From positions 3,527,501-3,591,500 of the forward strand of contig NZ_CP094975.1 in NCBI RefSeq assembly GCF_023509015.1: a stretch of 64,000 nt of DNA, read 5' to 3'. The stretch is from Pseudomonas abieticivorans (GTDB lineage: Bacteria; Pseudomonadota; Gammaproteobacteria; Pseudomonadales; Pseudomonadaceae). Each line of letters opens with the position of its first letter. Positions within the stretch are counted from its first letter, which is position 1. The translations under genes and the position numbers were made by a program. The notes beneath the pieces are model-generated. The model was not told where the DNA came from, made no database searches, and was given only the letters and a program-made list of their open reading frames with translations. Of the stretch, positions 36,650 through 46,953 are shown one piece after another.

Positions 36650-37999
36650 ATGGACCAAAACACTGCCGTCGAGGGCCTGCACCGCGGCCTGAAGAATCGG
36701 CATATCCAGCTGATCGCCCTGGGCGGAGCCATCGGTACCGGGTTGTTCCTGGGCATTGCCCAGACCATCAACATGGCCGGGCCTTCGGTCATCCTCGGTT
36801 ACGCCATTGCCGGCCTGATCGCCTTTTTCATCATGCGCCAGCTGGGCGAGATGGTGGTCGAGGAGCCGGTGGCCGGTACCTTCAGCCATTTTGCCAACAG
36901 CTACTGGAGCAACTTCGCCGGCTTCATGTCGGGTTGGAACTACTGGGTGCTGTATGTGCTGGTGGGCATGGCCGAACTGACCGCGGTCGGCATCTACATC
37001 CAGTACTGGTGGCCAGGCGTGCCGACCTGGGTGTCGGCTGCCGTGTTTTTCGTGTTGATCAACTTGATCAACCTGACCCAGGTGAAGGTCTATGGCGAAA
37101 TGGAGTTCTGGTTTTCGCTGATCAAGGTGGCAGCCATCGTCAGCATGATCGCCTTCGGTGCCTGGCTGCTGGCCAGTGGCAACGGCGGCCCGGACGCAAG
37201 CGTGGCCAACCTGTGGCAGTACGGCGGCTTTTTCCCCCATGGCGTGAGCGGCTTGCTGCTGGCCATGGCCGTGATCATGTTCTCGTTCGGGGGCTTGGAG
37301 CTGGTGGGCATTACCGCTGCCGAAGCCGATAACCCGCAAACCAGCATCCCCAAGGCGACCAACCAGGTCATCTACCGGATCCTGTTGTTTTACGTGGGCG
37401 CGTTGGCCATCCTGCTGTCGCTGTACCCTTGGCAGAAAGTCGCATTGGGCGGTAGCCCGTTCGTGATGATCTTCCACGCGCTGGACAGCAACCTGGTGGC
37501 GACCTTGCTGAACGCCGTGGTGCTGACGGCCGCGCTGTCGGTGTACAACAGTTGTGTGTACTGCAACAGCCGCATGCTGTTCGGCCTGGCCGCCCAGGGC
37601 GATGCGCCCAAGTCGATGCTCAAGGTCAACCGCCGTGGCGTGCCCCTGGCAGCGCTGGGGATCTCTGCGTTGGCCACCGGCCTGTGCGTGGTGATCAACT
37701 ACGTGATGCCCGGTGAGGCCTTCGAATTGCTGATGGCCCTGGTGGTGTCGGCACTGGTGATCAACTGGGGCATCATCAGCATCACCCACTTGAAGTTCCG
37801 CAAGGCCAAGCGCATTGCCGGGCAAACCACCCTGTTCCAGAGCTGGGGCTACCCGGCCACCAACTACCTCTGCCTGCTGTTTTTGGCTGGCATCCTGGTG
37901 GTGATGTACATGACCCCGGGCATCCGTATCTCGGTGCTGTTGATTCCAGTGTGGATGGCCGTGCTGGGTGCCACTTACCTGATCAAGAACAAGCGCTGA
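36650..37999 (+). CDS. aroP: Aromatic amino acid permease (AroP type)
   Basis: A 449-residue APC-superfamily permease with twelve predicted spans. Long stretches match E. coli AroP closely: RGLKNRHIQLIALGGAIGTG, MRQLGEMVVEEPVAG, SGWNYWVLYVLV and NSCVYCNSRMLFGLA. It should import Phe, Tyr and Trp by proton symport; PheP-like or related specificity cannot be excluded. AAGGAAG lies 5 bases upstream. It converges with the PcaC-like gene, 15 bases apart and with no obvious terminator between. Confidence 0.88.
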   Translation: MDQNTAVEGLHRGLKNRHIQLIALGGAIGTGLFLGIAQTINMAGPSVILGYAIAGLIAFFIMRQLGEMVVEEPVAGTFSHFANSYWSNFAGFMSGWNYWVLYVLVGMAELTAVGIYIQYWWPGVPTWVSAAVFFVLINLINLTQVKVYGEMEFWFSLIKVAAIVSMIAFGAWLLASGNGGPDASVANLWQYGGFFPHGVSGLLLAMAVIMFSFGGLELVGITAAEADNPQTSIPKATNQVIYRILLFYVGALAILLSLYPWQKVALGGSPFVMIFHALDSNLVATLLNAVVLTAALSVYNSCVYCNSRMLFGLAAQGDAPKSMLKVNRRGVPLAALGISALATGLCVVINYVMPGEAFELLMALVVSALVINWGIISITHLKFRKAKRIAGQTTLFQSWGYPATNYLCLLFLAGILVVMYMTPGIRISVLLIPVWMAVLGATYLIKNKR

Positions 38000-38014
38000 A
38001 AAGCAGCTCGCAGC

Positions 38015-38395
38015 TTATGGCTTGCCGCTGCCCTCGATGACTTCTTGCGCCGAGCGGAAGGCATCGATGGCAGCAGGTACGCCGGCATACACGGCGCAAT
38101 GCAGCAACGCCTCGCGAATCTCCTCCACCGTACAGCCATTGTTCAAGGCGCCGCGCACGTGGCCCTTGAGCTCTTGCGAGCATTTGAGCGAGGTCAGGCA
38201 GGCCAAGGTGATCAGGCTGCGGGTTTTCAGGTCCAGCCCGCCGCGGTTCCATACGCCGCCCCAGGCGTGATCGTTGACGAAGTCCTGCAACGGCTGGGTG
38301 AACTCGGTAGCGTTGTTCAGGGCGCGATCGACGAAGACATCGCCCATGACCTGGCGGCGCATTTCGACGCCGGCTTTCTTGTCGTGCTCACTCAT
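38015..38395 (-). CDS. Carboxymuconolactone decarboxylase-family protein (PcaC-like)
   Basis: A 126-residue CMD-family protein. It has the PcaC-like HAWGGVWNRGGLDLKTRSLITLACL segment and the ALLHCAVYAGVPAA helix, but no CXXC motif of the AhpD branch. True PcaC decarboxylates 4-carboxymuconolactone in the protocatechuate pathway; no other pca gene is near, so function is not certain. Start ATG at 38395, 7 bases after AAGGAG. It is 13 bases from the downstream CaCA antiporter gene boundary, though that gene begins upstream on the same strand. Confidence 0.75.
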   Translation of the reverse strand: MSEHDKKAGVEMRRQVMGDVFVDRALNNATEFTQPLQDFVNDHAWGGVWNRGGLDLKTRSLITLACLTSLKCSQELKGHVRGALNNGCTVEEIREALLHCAVYAGVPAAIDAFRSAQEVIEGSGKP

Positions 38396-38408
38396 CACTC
38401 ATCTCCTT

Positions 38409-39494
38409 TCAGTGTTGTCGTCGCCAGGCGCGCCACGTGCTCAGCAGCACGAACAACGCCAACAGCGGCAGGATGTAAAACAGCATCAGGTGCTCGAGCC
38501 GGGCGGCCAGGGGCATACCGGTAGTGAAAGTGACCACGTGCAGCCCGTAGGCGGTGTACAAGCCCAGCAGCACCAGGCCTTCGGCGCGGGTGATGCGGTA
38601 GCCCGAATAAAACATCGGCAGGCACAGCGCGGCCACGCCGAGCATCACCGGCAGGTCGAAGTCCAGCGCGTTGGGCGAGATGGACAGCGGGGTGGGGGCG
38701 ATGACTGCGGTGACGCCCAGCACCCCCAGCAGGTTGAACAGGTTGCTGCCGATCACGTTGCCCACGGCAATGTCGCGCTCGCCGCGCAGGGCGGCGATCA
38801 GCGAGGTGAACAGTTCGGGCAGCGAGGTGCTGACGGCGACGATGGTCAGACCGATGATGCGGTCGGACAGGCCGAAGTCCAGCGCCACTTCGGTGGCGGC
38901 GTCCAGCACCAGATGGCCGCCGAAAATCAGCATGGCCAGCCCCGGGACCATCATCAGCGCGCTGCGCGCCCATGGCAGCGGGCCGCCGGCGGGCAGGTGG
39001 TCGGTGCTGAGGTAGGTGCGCCCATGCTGGCGCGACTGGCGGCGCAGCAGCCCTAGGTAAACCAACAGGGCAATCAGCAACAGTAGGCCTTCGAGGCGGC
39101 CCAGCTCTTCGTTCAGGCACAGCAAAAATACCAGCACGCTGGCGCCGATCATCAGTGGGATGTCCAGGCGCACCAGTTGCCGTGACACCCGCAGCGGAAT
39201 AATCAGTGCGCACAGGCCCAGGGTCACCAGGATATTAAAGATGTTGCTGCCAAATACGCTGCCTACCGAGATGTCCGGTGCGCCGGTGAAGGCGGCCTGC
39301 AGGCTGACGGCCATTTGCGGCGCGCTGCTGCCGAAGGCCACGACACTCAGGCCGATGATCACCGGGCGTACCTTCAGGCTTGCCGCCAGGCGCACGGCGG
39401 CACGCACCAGCAATTCGGCGCCGCCGATCAGCAGCAACAGGCCGGCCGCCAACTGCAGCAGGCTGAGAGTGGGGAGTGAGGCGAGGTCAAAAAT
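38409..39494 (-). CDS. Calcium/sodium antiporter family protein (YrbG-like)
   Basis: A CaCA-family inner-membrane protein with two inverted homologous halves, each with its alpha-repeat: VIIGLSVVAFGSSAPQMAVS and IIGLTIVAVSTSLPELFTSL (second also followed by GNVIGSNLFNLLG). About ten hydrophobic segments. E. coli YrbG is the nearest relative; it exchanges cations, probably Ca2+ or Na+. No ATG or GTG start is usable: TTG at 39452 has no ribosome binding site, whereas ATT at 39494 lies 8 bases after GGAG and adds residues IFDLASLPTLSLLQ in front. I give the longer form; the 5' end is uncertain. Confidence 0.78.
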   Translation of the reverse strand: MFDLASLPTLSLLQLAAGLLLLIGGAELLVRAAVRLAASLKVRPVIIGLSVVAFGSSAPQMAVSLQAAFTGAPDISVGSVFGSNIFNILVTLGLCALIIPLRVSRQLVRLDIPLMIGASVLVFLLCLNEELGRLEGLLLLIALLVYLGLLRRQSRQHGRTYLSTDHLPAGGPLPWARSALMMVPGLAMLIFGGHLVLDAATEVALDFGLSDRIIGLTIVAVSTSLPELFTSLIAALRGERDIAVGNVIGSNLFNLLGVLGVTAVIAPTPLSISPNALDFDLPVMLGVAALCLPMFYSGYRITRAEGLVLLGLYTAYGLHVVTFTTGMPLAARLEHLMLFYILPLLALFVLLSTWRAWRRQH

Positions 39495-39517
39495 GGTTGC
39501 AGCTCCGCAGAGGGGCG

Positions 39518-39889
39518 TTAATCGGTCAGACTTTGTACCCGGACTCGCGCCGTTCCGCTACCGAGCATGCCCAGTTGTTCGGCCGCCTCGCGGGAAACAT
39601 CGATCAGGCGGCCGCGGGTATGTGGGCCACGGTCGTTGATGCGCACCGCGACTTTACGGCCATTGTCCATGTTGGTGACCAGTACCCGAGTGCCAAAGGG
39701 CAAGCGGCGGTGGGCGGCGGTCAGGGCGTGTTGGTCGAAGCGTTCACCGCTGGCGGTGCGCTTGCCTTGGTGTTTGGCGCCGTAGTAGCTGGCACTGCCG
39801 GTTTCATCGTAGCCACGTGGGTCGATGTCATGGCTGGCACAGCCGGCGAGTAGGGTGAGGAAGGCAAAGGGTAAAGCCAGGCGCCGCAT
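39518..39889 (-). CDS. RlpA-like septal-ring lytic transglycosylase lipoprotein
   Basis: A 123-residue protein with a lipoprotein signal (LTLLAGC, lipobox Cys about residue 16) and a double-psi beta-barrel: GSASYYGAKHQGKRTASGERF, then GTRVLVTNMDNGRKVAVRINDRGP. The conserved Glu/Asp pair (SGERFD and NDRGP) is present. It lacks a SPOR domain, so it is shorter than full RlpA. It probably cleaves naked glycan at the septum. Its stop codon lies 23 bases before the CaCA start. Confidence 0.85.
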   Translation of the reverse strand: MRRLALPFAFLTLLAGCASHDIDPRGYDETGSASYYGAKHQGKRTASGERFDQHALTAAHRRLPFGTRVLVTNMDNGRKVAVRINDRGPHTRGRLIDVSREAAEQLGMLGSGTARVRVQSLTD

Positions 39890-39922
39890 TCAGGGTTCTC
39901 CGTGATGGTGTGGGCCCGACCC

Positions 39923-39988
39923 GTGGGAGCAGAGCTTGCGCGCGATAGCGTTCTTGCGTACGCCATCGCTGGCAAGCCATGCTCCCAC
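39923..39988. repeat. Palindromic repeat pair of the GTGGGAGCA family
   Basis: GTGGGAGCA (39923-39931) and its inverse TGCTCCCAC (39980-39988), with a further imperfect inverted CGCGCGATAGCG/CGCCATCGCTGG part between. The outer core matches the repeat family at 26331-26750. It sits between gatB and the RlpA-like gene, ending 11 bases from the gatB stop codon. Confidence 0.7.
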
Positions 39989-39999
39989 AACGGAGCGGG

Positions 40000-41445
40000 C
40001 TAGCCTTCGAGTTTGCTTTTCAGCAATTCGTTCACCTGTTGCGGGTTGGCCTTGCCTTTGGAGGCTTTCATGGCCTGGCCGACGAAGAAGCCGAACATCT
40101 TGCCGCGCTTGGCCTCATCGGCAGCGCGGTATTGCTCGACCTGCTCGGCGTTGGCCGCGAGCATCTCGTCCAGCACCTTCTCGATGGCGCCGCTGTCGGT
40201 CACTTGCTTCAGGCCGCGGGCTTCGATCACCTGGTCCGCGCTGCCTTCGCCGTTGGCCATGGCTTCAAAGACCATCTTGGCGATCTTGCCGGAGATGGTG
40301 TTGTCTTTGATGCGCAGCAGCATGCCGCCCAGTTGCTCGGCGCTGACCGGCGATTGGTCGATTTCCAGGCCTTGCTTGTTCAGCAGGCTGCCCAGTTCAA
40401 CCATCACCCAGTTGGCCGCCAGCTTGGCGTCGCCGCCAATGGCCACCACCTGTTCGAAGTAATCCGCCTGCTCGCGGCTGGAAGCCAGCACGCTGGCGTC
40501 GTACAGCGACAGGCCGAACTGGCTCTGGAAGCGCTCGCGCTTCTGCGGCGGCAGCTCCGGCAGGGTGGCGCGGGTAGCGTCCAGGAAGGCGCTCTCGATC
40601 ACCACCGGCAGCAGGTCTGGATCGGGGAAGTAACGGTAGTCGTTGGCTTCCTCCTTGCTGCGCATGGCGCGGGTCTCGTCCTTGCTCGGGTCGTACAGGC
40701 GGGTTTGCTGGATGACCTTGCCGCCGTCCTCGATCAGTTCGATCTGGCGAGCGATTTCGCTGTTGATCGCCTTCTCGATGAAGCGGAACGAGTTGACGTT
40801 CTTGATCTCGCAGCGGGTGCCAAACTCGACCTGGCCCTTGGGGCGGACCGATACGTTGCAGTCGCAACGCAGCGAGCCCTCGGCCATGTTGCCGTCGCAG
40901 ATCCCCAGGTAACGCACCAGCGAGTGCATCGCCTTGACGTAGGCCACCGCCTCTTTGGCGCTACGCATGTCAGGCTCGGAGACGATTTCCAGCAGCGGGG
41001 TACCGGCGCGGTTCAAGTCGATGCCGGTGCTGCCACTGAAGTCTTCGTGCAGGCTTTTGCCAGCGTCTTCTTCCAGGTGCGCACGGGTGACCCCGATGCG
41101 CTTGACGGTGCCGTCTTCCAGGGTGATGTCCAGGTGGCCCTTACCGACGATCGGCAGCTCCATCTGGCTGATCTGGTAACCCTTGGGCAGGTCGGGGTAG
41201 AAGTAGTTTTTGCGGGCGAACACGTTGTGCTGGCCGATTTCGGCGTCAATGGCCAGGCCAAACATGACCGCCATGCGCACCGCTTCTTGGTTCAGCACTG
41301 GCAACACGCCAGGCATGCCCAGGTCGACCAGGCTGGCCTGGGTGTTCGGCTCGGAGCCGAACGTGGTGGCACTGCCGGAGAAAATCTTCGACTGGGTGCT
41401 GAGCTGGGTGTGAATCTCCAGCCCGATGACGACTTCCCATTGCAT
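40000..41445 (-). CDS. gatB: Asp/Glu-tRNA amidotransferase subunit B
   Basis: A 481-residue kinase/tRNA-binding subunit that activates the side chain of misacylated Glu-tRNAGln or Asp-tRNAAsn with ATP. The cradle domain begins [21 protein letters not shown] and holds [11 protein letters not shown] and [11 protein letters not shown]; the helical and YqeY-like tail domains follow. AAGGAG precedes the start. It follows gatA by 11 bases and is last of the gatC-gatA-gatB operon. Confidence 0.97.
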   Translation of the reverse strand: MQWEVVIGLEIHTQLSTQSKIFSGSATTFGSEPNTQASLVDLGMPGVLPVLNQEAVRMAVMFGLAIDAEIGQHNVFARKNYFYPDLPKGYQISQMELPIVGKGHLDITLEDGTVKRIGVTRAHLEEDAGKSLHEDFSGSTGIDLNRAGTPLLEIVSEPDMRSAKEAVAYVKAMHSLVRYLGICDGNMAEGSLRCDCNVSVRPKGQVEFGTRCEIKNVNSFRFIEKAINSEIARQIELIEDGGKVIQQTRLYDPSKDETRAMRSKEEANDYRYFPDPDLLPVVIESAFLDATRATLPELPPQKRERFQSQFGLSLYDASVLASSREQADYFEQVVAIGGDAKLAANWVMVELGSLLNKQGLEIDQSPVSAEQLGGMLLRIKDNTISGKIAKMVFEAMANGEGSADQVIEARGLKQVTDSGAIEKVLDEMLAANAEQVEQYRAADEAKRGKMFGFFVGQAMKASKGKANPQQVNELLKSKLEG

Positions 41446-41456
41446 GTGTTTTCTCC

Positions 41457-42908
41457 TTAGAAGCCTTCAGGCGAACGCGTGTGCCAGTCGGTGACCTGCT
41501 GGTAGCGGTGCGCGACGTTGAGCAAGCGGCCTTCCTGGAAATACGGTGCCAACAACTGCACGCCCACCGGCAGGCCGCCGGCGAAACCGGCGGGCATCGA
41601 AATGCCGGGCAGGCCCGCGAGGTTGGCGGTGATGGTGTACACGTCTTCCAGGTATTCGGCGACCGGGTCAGCGTTTTTCGCGCCGATCTTCCAGGCCGGG
41701 TTCGGCGTGGTCGGGCCCAGAATCACGTCGACCTCTTGGAAGGCGGCCATGAAGTCGTTCTTGATCAGGCGGCGGATTTTCTGCGCCTGCAAGTAATAGG
41801 CGTCGTAGTAGCCAGCCGACAGCGCGTAAGCACCCACCAGGATGCGGCGCTGCACTTCGATGCCGAAGCCTTCGGCGCGCGAGCGCTTGTACAGGTCGGT
41901 GAGGTCGGCCGGGTTCTCGCAGCGGTAGCCGAAGCGCACGCCGTCGAAGCGCGAGAGGTTGGACGAGGCCTCGGCCGGGGCGATCACGTAGTACGCGGGA
42001 ATCGCGTGCTGCATGTTCGGCAGGCTGATTTCCTTGATCACCGCGCCGAGCTTTTCCAGCTCCTTGACGCTGGCCTGGATCAGGTCGGCGATGCGCGGGT
42101 CCAGGCCTGGGCCAAAGTATTCCTTGGGCAGGCCGATACGCAGGCCTTCCAATGAACCGTTAAGGCTGGCGCTGTAGTCGGGCACCGGTTCATCGATGCT
42201 GGTGGAGTCCTTGGCGTCGAAACCGGCCATGCCTTGCAGCAGCAGCGCGCAGTCTTCGGCAGAGCGGGCGAAGGCGCCGGCCTGGTCGAGACTGGAGGCG
42301 TAAGCGATCATGCCCCAGCGCGAAACGCGACCGTACGTCGGTTTAAGGCCCGTGAGGTTGGTGAAAGCTGCCGGCTGTCGGATCGAGCCGCCGGTGTCGG
42401 TACCTGTCGCAACTGGCAGCAGGCGCGCGGCCACTGCGGCAGCTGAACCACCGGACGAACCGCCCGGAACGTGCTCGGTGTTCCACGGGTTTTTCACCGC
42501 GCCGTAGTAGCTGCTTTCGTTACCCGAGCCCATGGCGAACTCGTCCATGTTGGTCTTGCCCAGGGTCACCGCGCCGGCAGCGGCCAGGCGGGCGACCACG
42601 GTGGCGTCGTACGGGGCCTTGAAGTTGTCGAGCATCTTCGAGCCACAACTGGTGCGTACGCCCTGGGTGCAGAACAGGTCTTTGTGGGCCAGCGGCGCGC
42701 CCAGCAGGGCACCGGTTTCGCCGGCGGCGCGGCGGGTGTCGGCGGCCTGGGCCTGGGCAATGGCCAGGTCCTCGGTCACGCTGATGAAGCTGTTGAGCTG
42801 CGGGTCCAACTGGGCAATGCGCGCCAGCAGGGTGCGGGTCAGCTCCTCGGAGCTGAATTTCTTGTCGGCGAGGCCACGGGCGATCTCGGCCAGGGTCAAT
42901 TGATGCAT
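41457..42908 (-). CDS. gatA: Asp/Glu-tRNA amidotransferase subunit A
   Basis: A 483-residue amidase-signature enzyme that releases ammonia from glutamine. The Ser-cisSer-Lys triad is Lys76 (AHKDLF), Ser151 ([16 protein letters not shown]) and Ser175 (TGGSIRQPA), the positions known in the family. The ammonia passes through a channel to GatB. It is 16 bases downstream of gatC. Confidence 0.97.
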   Translation of the reverse strand: MHQLTLAEIARGLADKKFSSEELTRTLLARIAQLDPQLNSFISVTEDLAIAQAQAADTRRAAGETGALLGAPLAHKDLFCTQGVRTSCGSKMLDNFKAPYDATVVARLAAAGAVTLGKTNMDEFAMGSGNESSYYGAVKNPWNTEHVPGGSSGGSAAAVAARLLPVATGTDTGGSIRQPAAFTNLTGLKPTYGRVSRWGMIAYASSLDQAGAFARSAEDCALLLQGMAGFDAKDSTSIDEPVPDYSASLNGSLEGLRIGLPKEYFGPGLDPRIADLIQASVKELEKLGAVIKEISLPNMQHAIPAYYVIAPAEASSNLSRFDGVRFGYRCENPADLTDLYKRSRAEGFGIEVQRRILVGAYALSAGYYDAYYLQAQKIRRLIKNDFMAAFQEVDVILGPTTPNPAWKIGAKNADPVAEYLEDVYTITANLAGLPGISMPAGFAGGLPVGVQLLAPYFQEGRLLNVAHRYQQVTDWHTRSPEGF

Positions 42909-42924
42909 GGCAGGCTCTATTCCC

Positions 42925-43212
42925 TTACTCGATGACTTTGGGTACCAGGTACAGGCCGTTCTCGACCGCTGGCGCGATGGCTTGGTAAGCCTCGCGATTA
43001 TTGCGCTCGGTGACCTGGTCGGCGCGCAGGCGCTGACTGGCTTCCAGTGGGTGGGCCAGCGGCTCGATGCCGGTGGTGTCGACCGCCTGCATCAGGTCGA
43101 CCAGCCCAAGAATGCTGTTGAGTGCATCGGTGGTGCGCGGAATATCGGCTTCAACCAGGCCCAGGCGGGCCAGGTGAGCGATTTTTTCCACGTCACAGCG
43201 TTCAAGCGCCAT
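42925..43212 (-). CDS. gatC: Asp/Glu-tRNA amidotransferase subunit C
   Basis: A 95-residue clamp subunit that wraps the GatA-GatB interface. It reads [19 protein letters not shown] at the start and [31 protein letters not shown] at the end, the family pattern. The start at 43212 follows GGAG; an in-frame extension 44 codons upstream reaches into the mreB regulatory region. First gene of gatCAB and divergent from mreB across a 222-base gap. Confidence 0.95.
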   Translation of the reverse strand: MALERCDVEKIAHLARLGLVEADIPRTTDALNSILGLVDLMQAVDTTGIEPLAHPLEASQRLRADQVTERNNREAYQAIAPAVENGLYLVPKVIE

Positions 43213-43361
43213 GGGGATCTCCAGTGGAAAACAGCACGGAAAAGCGATATGCAGGAGCCCGTGTGTTAGATTGTCGGAACAGAACGCCAATTCTACGGTC
43301 ATATGGCCGCAATTGTGTGAGGGCCTGCTCGGAAAAACTGCCAATTTACCATATTGGCGCC

Positions 43362-43390
43362 TTGCCCAAAATCCCCGCCGTTGTTAGAGT
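43362..43390 (+). promoter_or_regulatory. Putative sigma70 promoter of mreB
   Basis: TTGCCC (43362-43367) and TAGAGT (43385-43390) with 17-base spacing, about 45 bases before the mreB start codon. No second good promoter for the divergent gatC was picked out by eye. Confidence 0.5.
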
Positions 43391-43422
43391 TTGCCGCACT
43401 TTTTTACCCACGCGTTGCCTAG

Positions 43423-44472
<1,050 letters not shown>

Positions 44473-44615
44473 GCTGGCAAGCTGTCCTACTGGCGGCCCG
44501 GTCTGCAGCTTGCGCTGTGGGCCTTGGGCCTGTCATTGTTTTCCGTCAATCTGAACCAGGCCGGTTTGAAGCCGTATGAATGACCACTTGAACATTTGCC
44601 TGGGAGGAGCGGCCT

Positions 44616-45716
44616 ATTAAACCGCTTTTCGCCAAGGGCCCCTCATTGGGCGTGCGCCTGCTGGTGCTGGTCGTGCTATCGGTCGCGCTGATGGTCGTCG
44701 ATGCCCGCTTCACGTTGCTCAAGCCCGTGCGCAGCCAGATGTCGCTGGTGCTGATGGAATCCTATTGGGTGACCGATCTGCCACAGCGCCTGTACCAAGG
44801 CGTTGCCAGCCAGTTTGGCAGCCGCACCGAGCTTGTCGCCGAAAACGAAAAACTCAAGACCGAAGCCTTGCTGCTTCAGGGCCGCCTGCAAAAGCTGGCT
44901 GCCTTGACCGAGCAGAACGTGCGCCTGCGCGAGTTGCTCAACTCCTCGGCGCTGGTCAACGAGAAAGTCGAAGTGGCCGAGCTGATCGGCATGGACCCCA
45001 ACCCGTTCTCGCACCGCATCCTGATCAACAAGGGTGAGCGCGACGGCGTGTTCCTTGGCCAGCCGGTGCTCGACGCCCGCGGGCTGATGGGCCAGGTGGT
45101 CGAGCTGATGCCGTACACCGCACGCGTGCTGCTGCTCACCGACACCACCCACAGCATTCCGGTGCAGGTCAACCGCAACGGCCTGCGCGCCATTGCCAGT
45201 GGTACCGGTAACCCGGAACGCCTGGAACTGCGCCATGTGGCTGACACCGCCGACATCAAGGAGGGCGACCTGTTGGTGAGCTCCGGCTTGGGCCAGCGGT
45301 TCCCGGCCGGCTACCCGGTGGCCACGGTGAAGGAAGTGATTCACGACTCCGGTCAGCCGTTCGCCATCGTGCGCGCCGTACCTACGGCTGCGCTGAACCG
45401 CAGCCGTTACCTGTTGCTGGTGTTCTCCGATAGCCGTTCTCCCGAGCAACGTGCCACCGAGGCTGCCGAAGCCCAGGAAGCGGCTGACCGCCAGGGCGGC
45501 GTGCTGCCTTCGGTGGTGCCGGTGGCACCGGCTGGCTTCCCGGCGGCCGCCATGCCTGCCGCGGCGCCCGCCGGGCACACCAATGCCGCGCCTGCCGGCC
45601 ACACCAATGCCGCCCCGGCTGCCACCGTGGCACCCGTTGCCACGCCAGCCGCCGCGCCTAAACCGGCAACCGGCCGGCACAGCAGTGCGCCGGCCCCTGC
45701 CGCGGAGAGACACTGA
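44616..45716 (+). CDS. mreC: Rod-shape protein MreC, probable ATT start
   Basis: A 366-residue bitopic protein: short cytoplasmic N-terminus (KPLFAKGPSLGVR), one membrane span (about residues 13-30), a periplasmic coiled coil (ENEKLKTEALLLQGRLQKLA, ending at NSSA), a beta-sandwich part and an Ala/Pro-rich tail with a doubled AAPAGHTN. It scaffolds the elongasome. No ATG, GTG or TTG has a ribosome binding site near the conserved N-terminus; ATT at 44616 lies 6 bases after GGGAGGAG and begins IKPLFAKGPS. The TTG at 44646 would remove ten residues and has no such site. The last base overlaps mreD. Confidence 0.88.
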   Translation: MKPLFAKGPSLGVRLLVLVVLSVALMVVDARFTLLKPVRSQMSLVLMESYWVTDLPQRLYQGVASQFGSRTELVAENEKLKTEALLLQGRLQKLAALTEQNVRLRELLNSSALVNEKVEVAELIGMDPNPFSHRILINKGERDGVFLGQPVLDARGLMGQVVELMPYTARVLLLTDTTHSIPVQVNRNGLRAIASGTGNPERLELRHVADTADIKEGDLLVSSGLGQRFPAGYPVATVKEVIHDSGQPFAIVRAVPTAALNRSRYLLLVFSDSRSPEQRATEAAEAQEAADRQGGVLPSVVPVAPAGFPAAAMPAAAPAGHTNAAPAGHTNAAPAATVAPVATPAAAPKPATGRHSSAPAPAAERH

Positions 45717-46204
45717 TGGTAGGCACCCGCGAAAAGAACGGCTGGTTCGTCTGGTTCACTTTCGTCATCGGCCTGCTGCTGAGCGTATCGCCGCTGCCGC
45801 AGTTCATGGAAATCCTGCGCCCGCTGTGGCTGGCGCTGTTGCTGGCCTTCTGGTCGTTGGCGTTGCCGCACAAAGTGGGCATGACCACCGCGTTCGTGCT
45901 GGGCCTGGCCGAAGACGTGCTGTACGGCACGTTGCTGGGCCAGAACGCGATGATCCTCACGCTGATCACTTTTTTGATCATGTCCCTGGCCCAGCGCATG
46001 CGCATGTTCCCCATGTGGCAGCAATGCCTGGTGATTCTGGTGGTTTTCGGCCTGGCCCAACTGGCCCAGTTGTGGCTCAGCGCGCTCACCGGCAACCGCC
46101 AACCCACCCTGGCCTTGTTGCTCCCTGCGCTGATGAGCGCCTTGCTCTGGCCGTGGGTCAGCTATGCCTTGCGTGGTCTGCGCCGCCGCCTGAGTATCAA
46201 TTGA
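45716..46204 (+). CDS. mreD: Rod-shape protein MreD
   Basis: A 162-residue, five- to six-span inner-membrane protein with the family segment [25 protein letters not shown]. It partners MreC in the elongasome. Its ATG shares one base with the mreC stop codon (TGATG), so translation is coupled. Confidence 0.94.
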   Translation: MVGTREKNGWFVWFTFVIGLLLSVSPLPQFMEILRPLWLALLLAFWSLALPHKVGMTTAFVLGLAEDVLYGTLLGQNAMILTLITFLIMSLAQRMRMFPMWQQCLVILVVFGLAQLAQLWLSALTGNRQPTLALLLPALMSALLWPWVSYALRGLRRRLSIN

Positions 46205-46256
46205 GTCGAGGTCGGGCCGGTGCCCGATCTTCGGCTATCGACAGGGAGAAGTCTTG

Positions 46257-46862
46257 ATGAACCCGCTCTACCTGGCCTCTGGCTCCCCTCGTCGGCGTGA
46301 ACTGTTGACCCAGATCGGCGTCTCGTTCACCGCCATCAGCGCCTCCATCGATGAAACCCCGCACCCAGGCGAGTTGCCCCAGGCCTACGTCGAGCGCCTG
46401 GCGCGCGGCAAGGCCGAGGCTGGCCTGGCCTTGCTCAGCGCCACCGAATCGGCTGCGCCGCTGGTGGTGTTGGGGGCCGATACAGCCGTCATTCTGGATG
46501 GCCAGATCCTCGGCAAGCCGTTGGACGAGGCCGATGCCCTGGGCATGCTCGCCGCGCTTTCGGGCCGTGAACACCAGGTGCTGACCGCCATCGCTCTGGT
46601 CGACGGCCAACGCTGTGAAGTGCGCAGTGTCAGCAGCCTAGTGCGCTTTCGCCCCATTCTTGGCGAAGAAGCGCGCGCCTACTGGGCCAGCGGCGAGCCC
46701 CAGGACAAGGCCGGTAGTTACGCCATCCAGGGCCTTGCTGCTATCTTCGTCGAGAGCCTTGCGGGCAGTTATTCTGCGGTGGTGGGCCTGCCATTGTGCG
46801 AAACCGCAGAACTGCTGGGCCGTTTCGGCATACCCTGTTGGCAGAGCCTCAAGGCGCGCTGA
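46257..46862 (+). CDS. maf: Maf-family nucleotide pyrophosphatase (dTTP/UTP-type, YhdE-like)
   Basis: A 201-residue Maf/Ham1-fold enzyme that hydrolyses non-canonical or surplus nucleoside triphosphates. Motifs: [13 protein letters not shown] at the N-terminus, [38 protein letters not shown] and the C-terminal [12 protein letters not shown]. The pattern fits the YhdE branch rather than the YceF branch. Start ATG at 46257, GGGAG about 8 bases upstream. It lies between mreD and rng, as in many gammaproteobacteria. Confidence 0.93.
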   Translation: MNPLYLASGSPRRRELLTQIGVSFTAISASIDETPHPGELPQAYVERLARGKAEAGLALLSATESAAPLVVLGADTAVILDGQILGKPLDEADALGMLAALSGREHQVLTAIALVDGQRCEVRSVSSLVRFRPILGEEARAYWASGEPQDKAGSYAIQGLAAIFVESLAGSYSAVVGLPLCETAELLGRFGIPCWQSLKAR

Positions 46863-46953
46863 GCCGGTACTTGCCTGCAAGGGCCTGACCGTTCGTCGCG
46901 CAATGTGTTTCGATGGGCCATTATTACAAGACCACCTTTGACGAGACCCTGCC

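Noticed and set aside
28700..38400. Genomic island carried by a mobile element
   Set aside because: No integrase, transposase, tRNA target or direct repeats at the ends, and codon use looks like the flanks; only gene content differs.
44473..44582. Short in-frame continuation after the mreB stop with a hydrophobic stretch ending before mreC
   Set aside because: It has no usable start codon with a ribosome binding site and no match I recognise; it is more likely the mreB-mreC leader.
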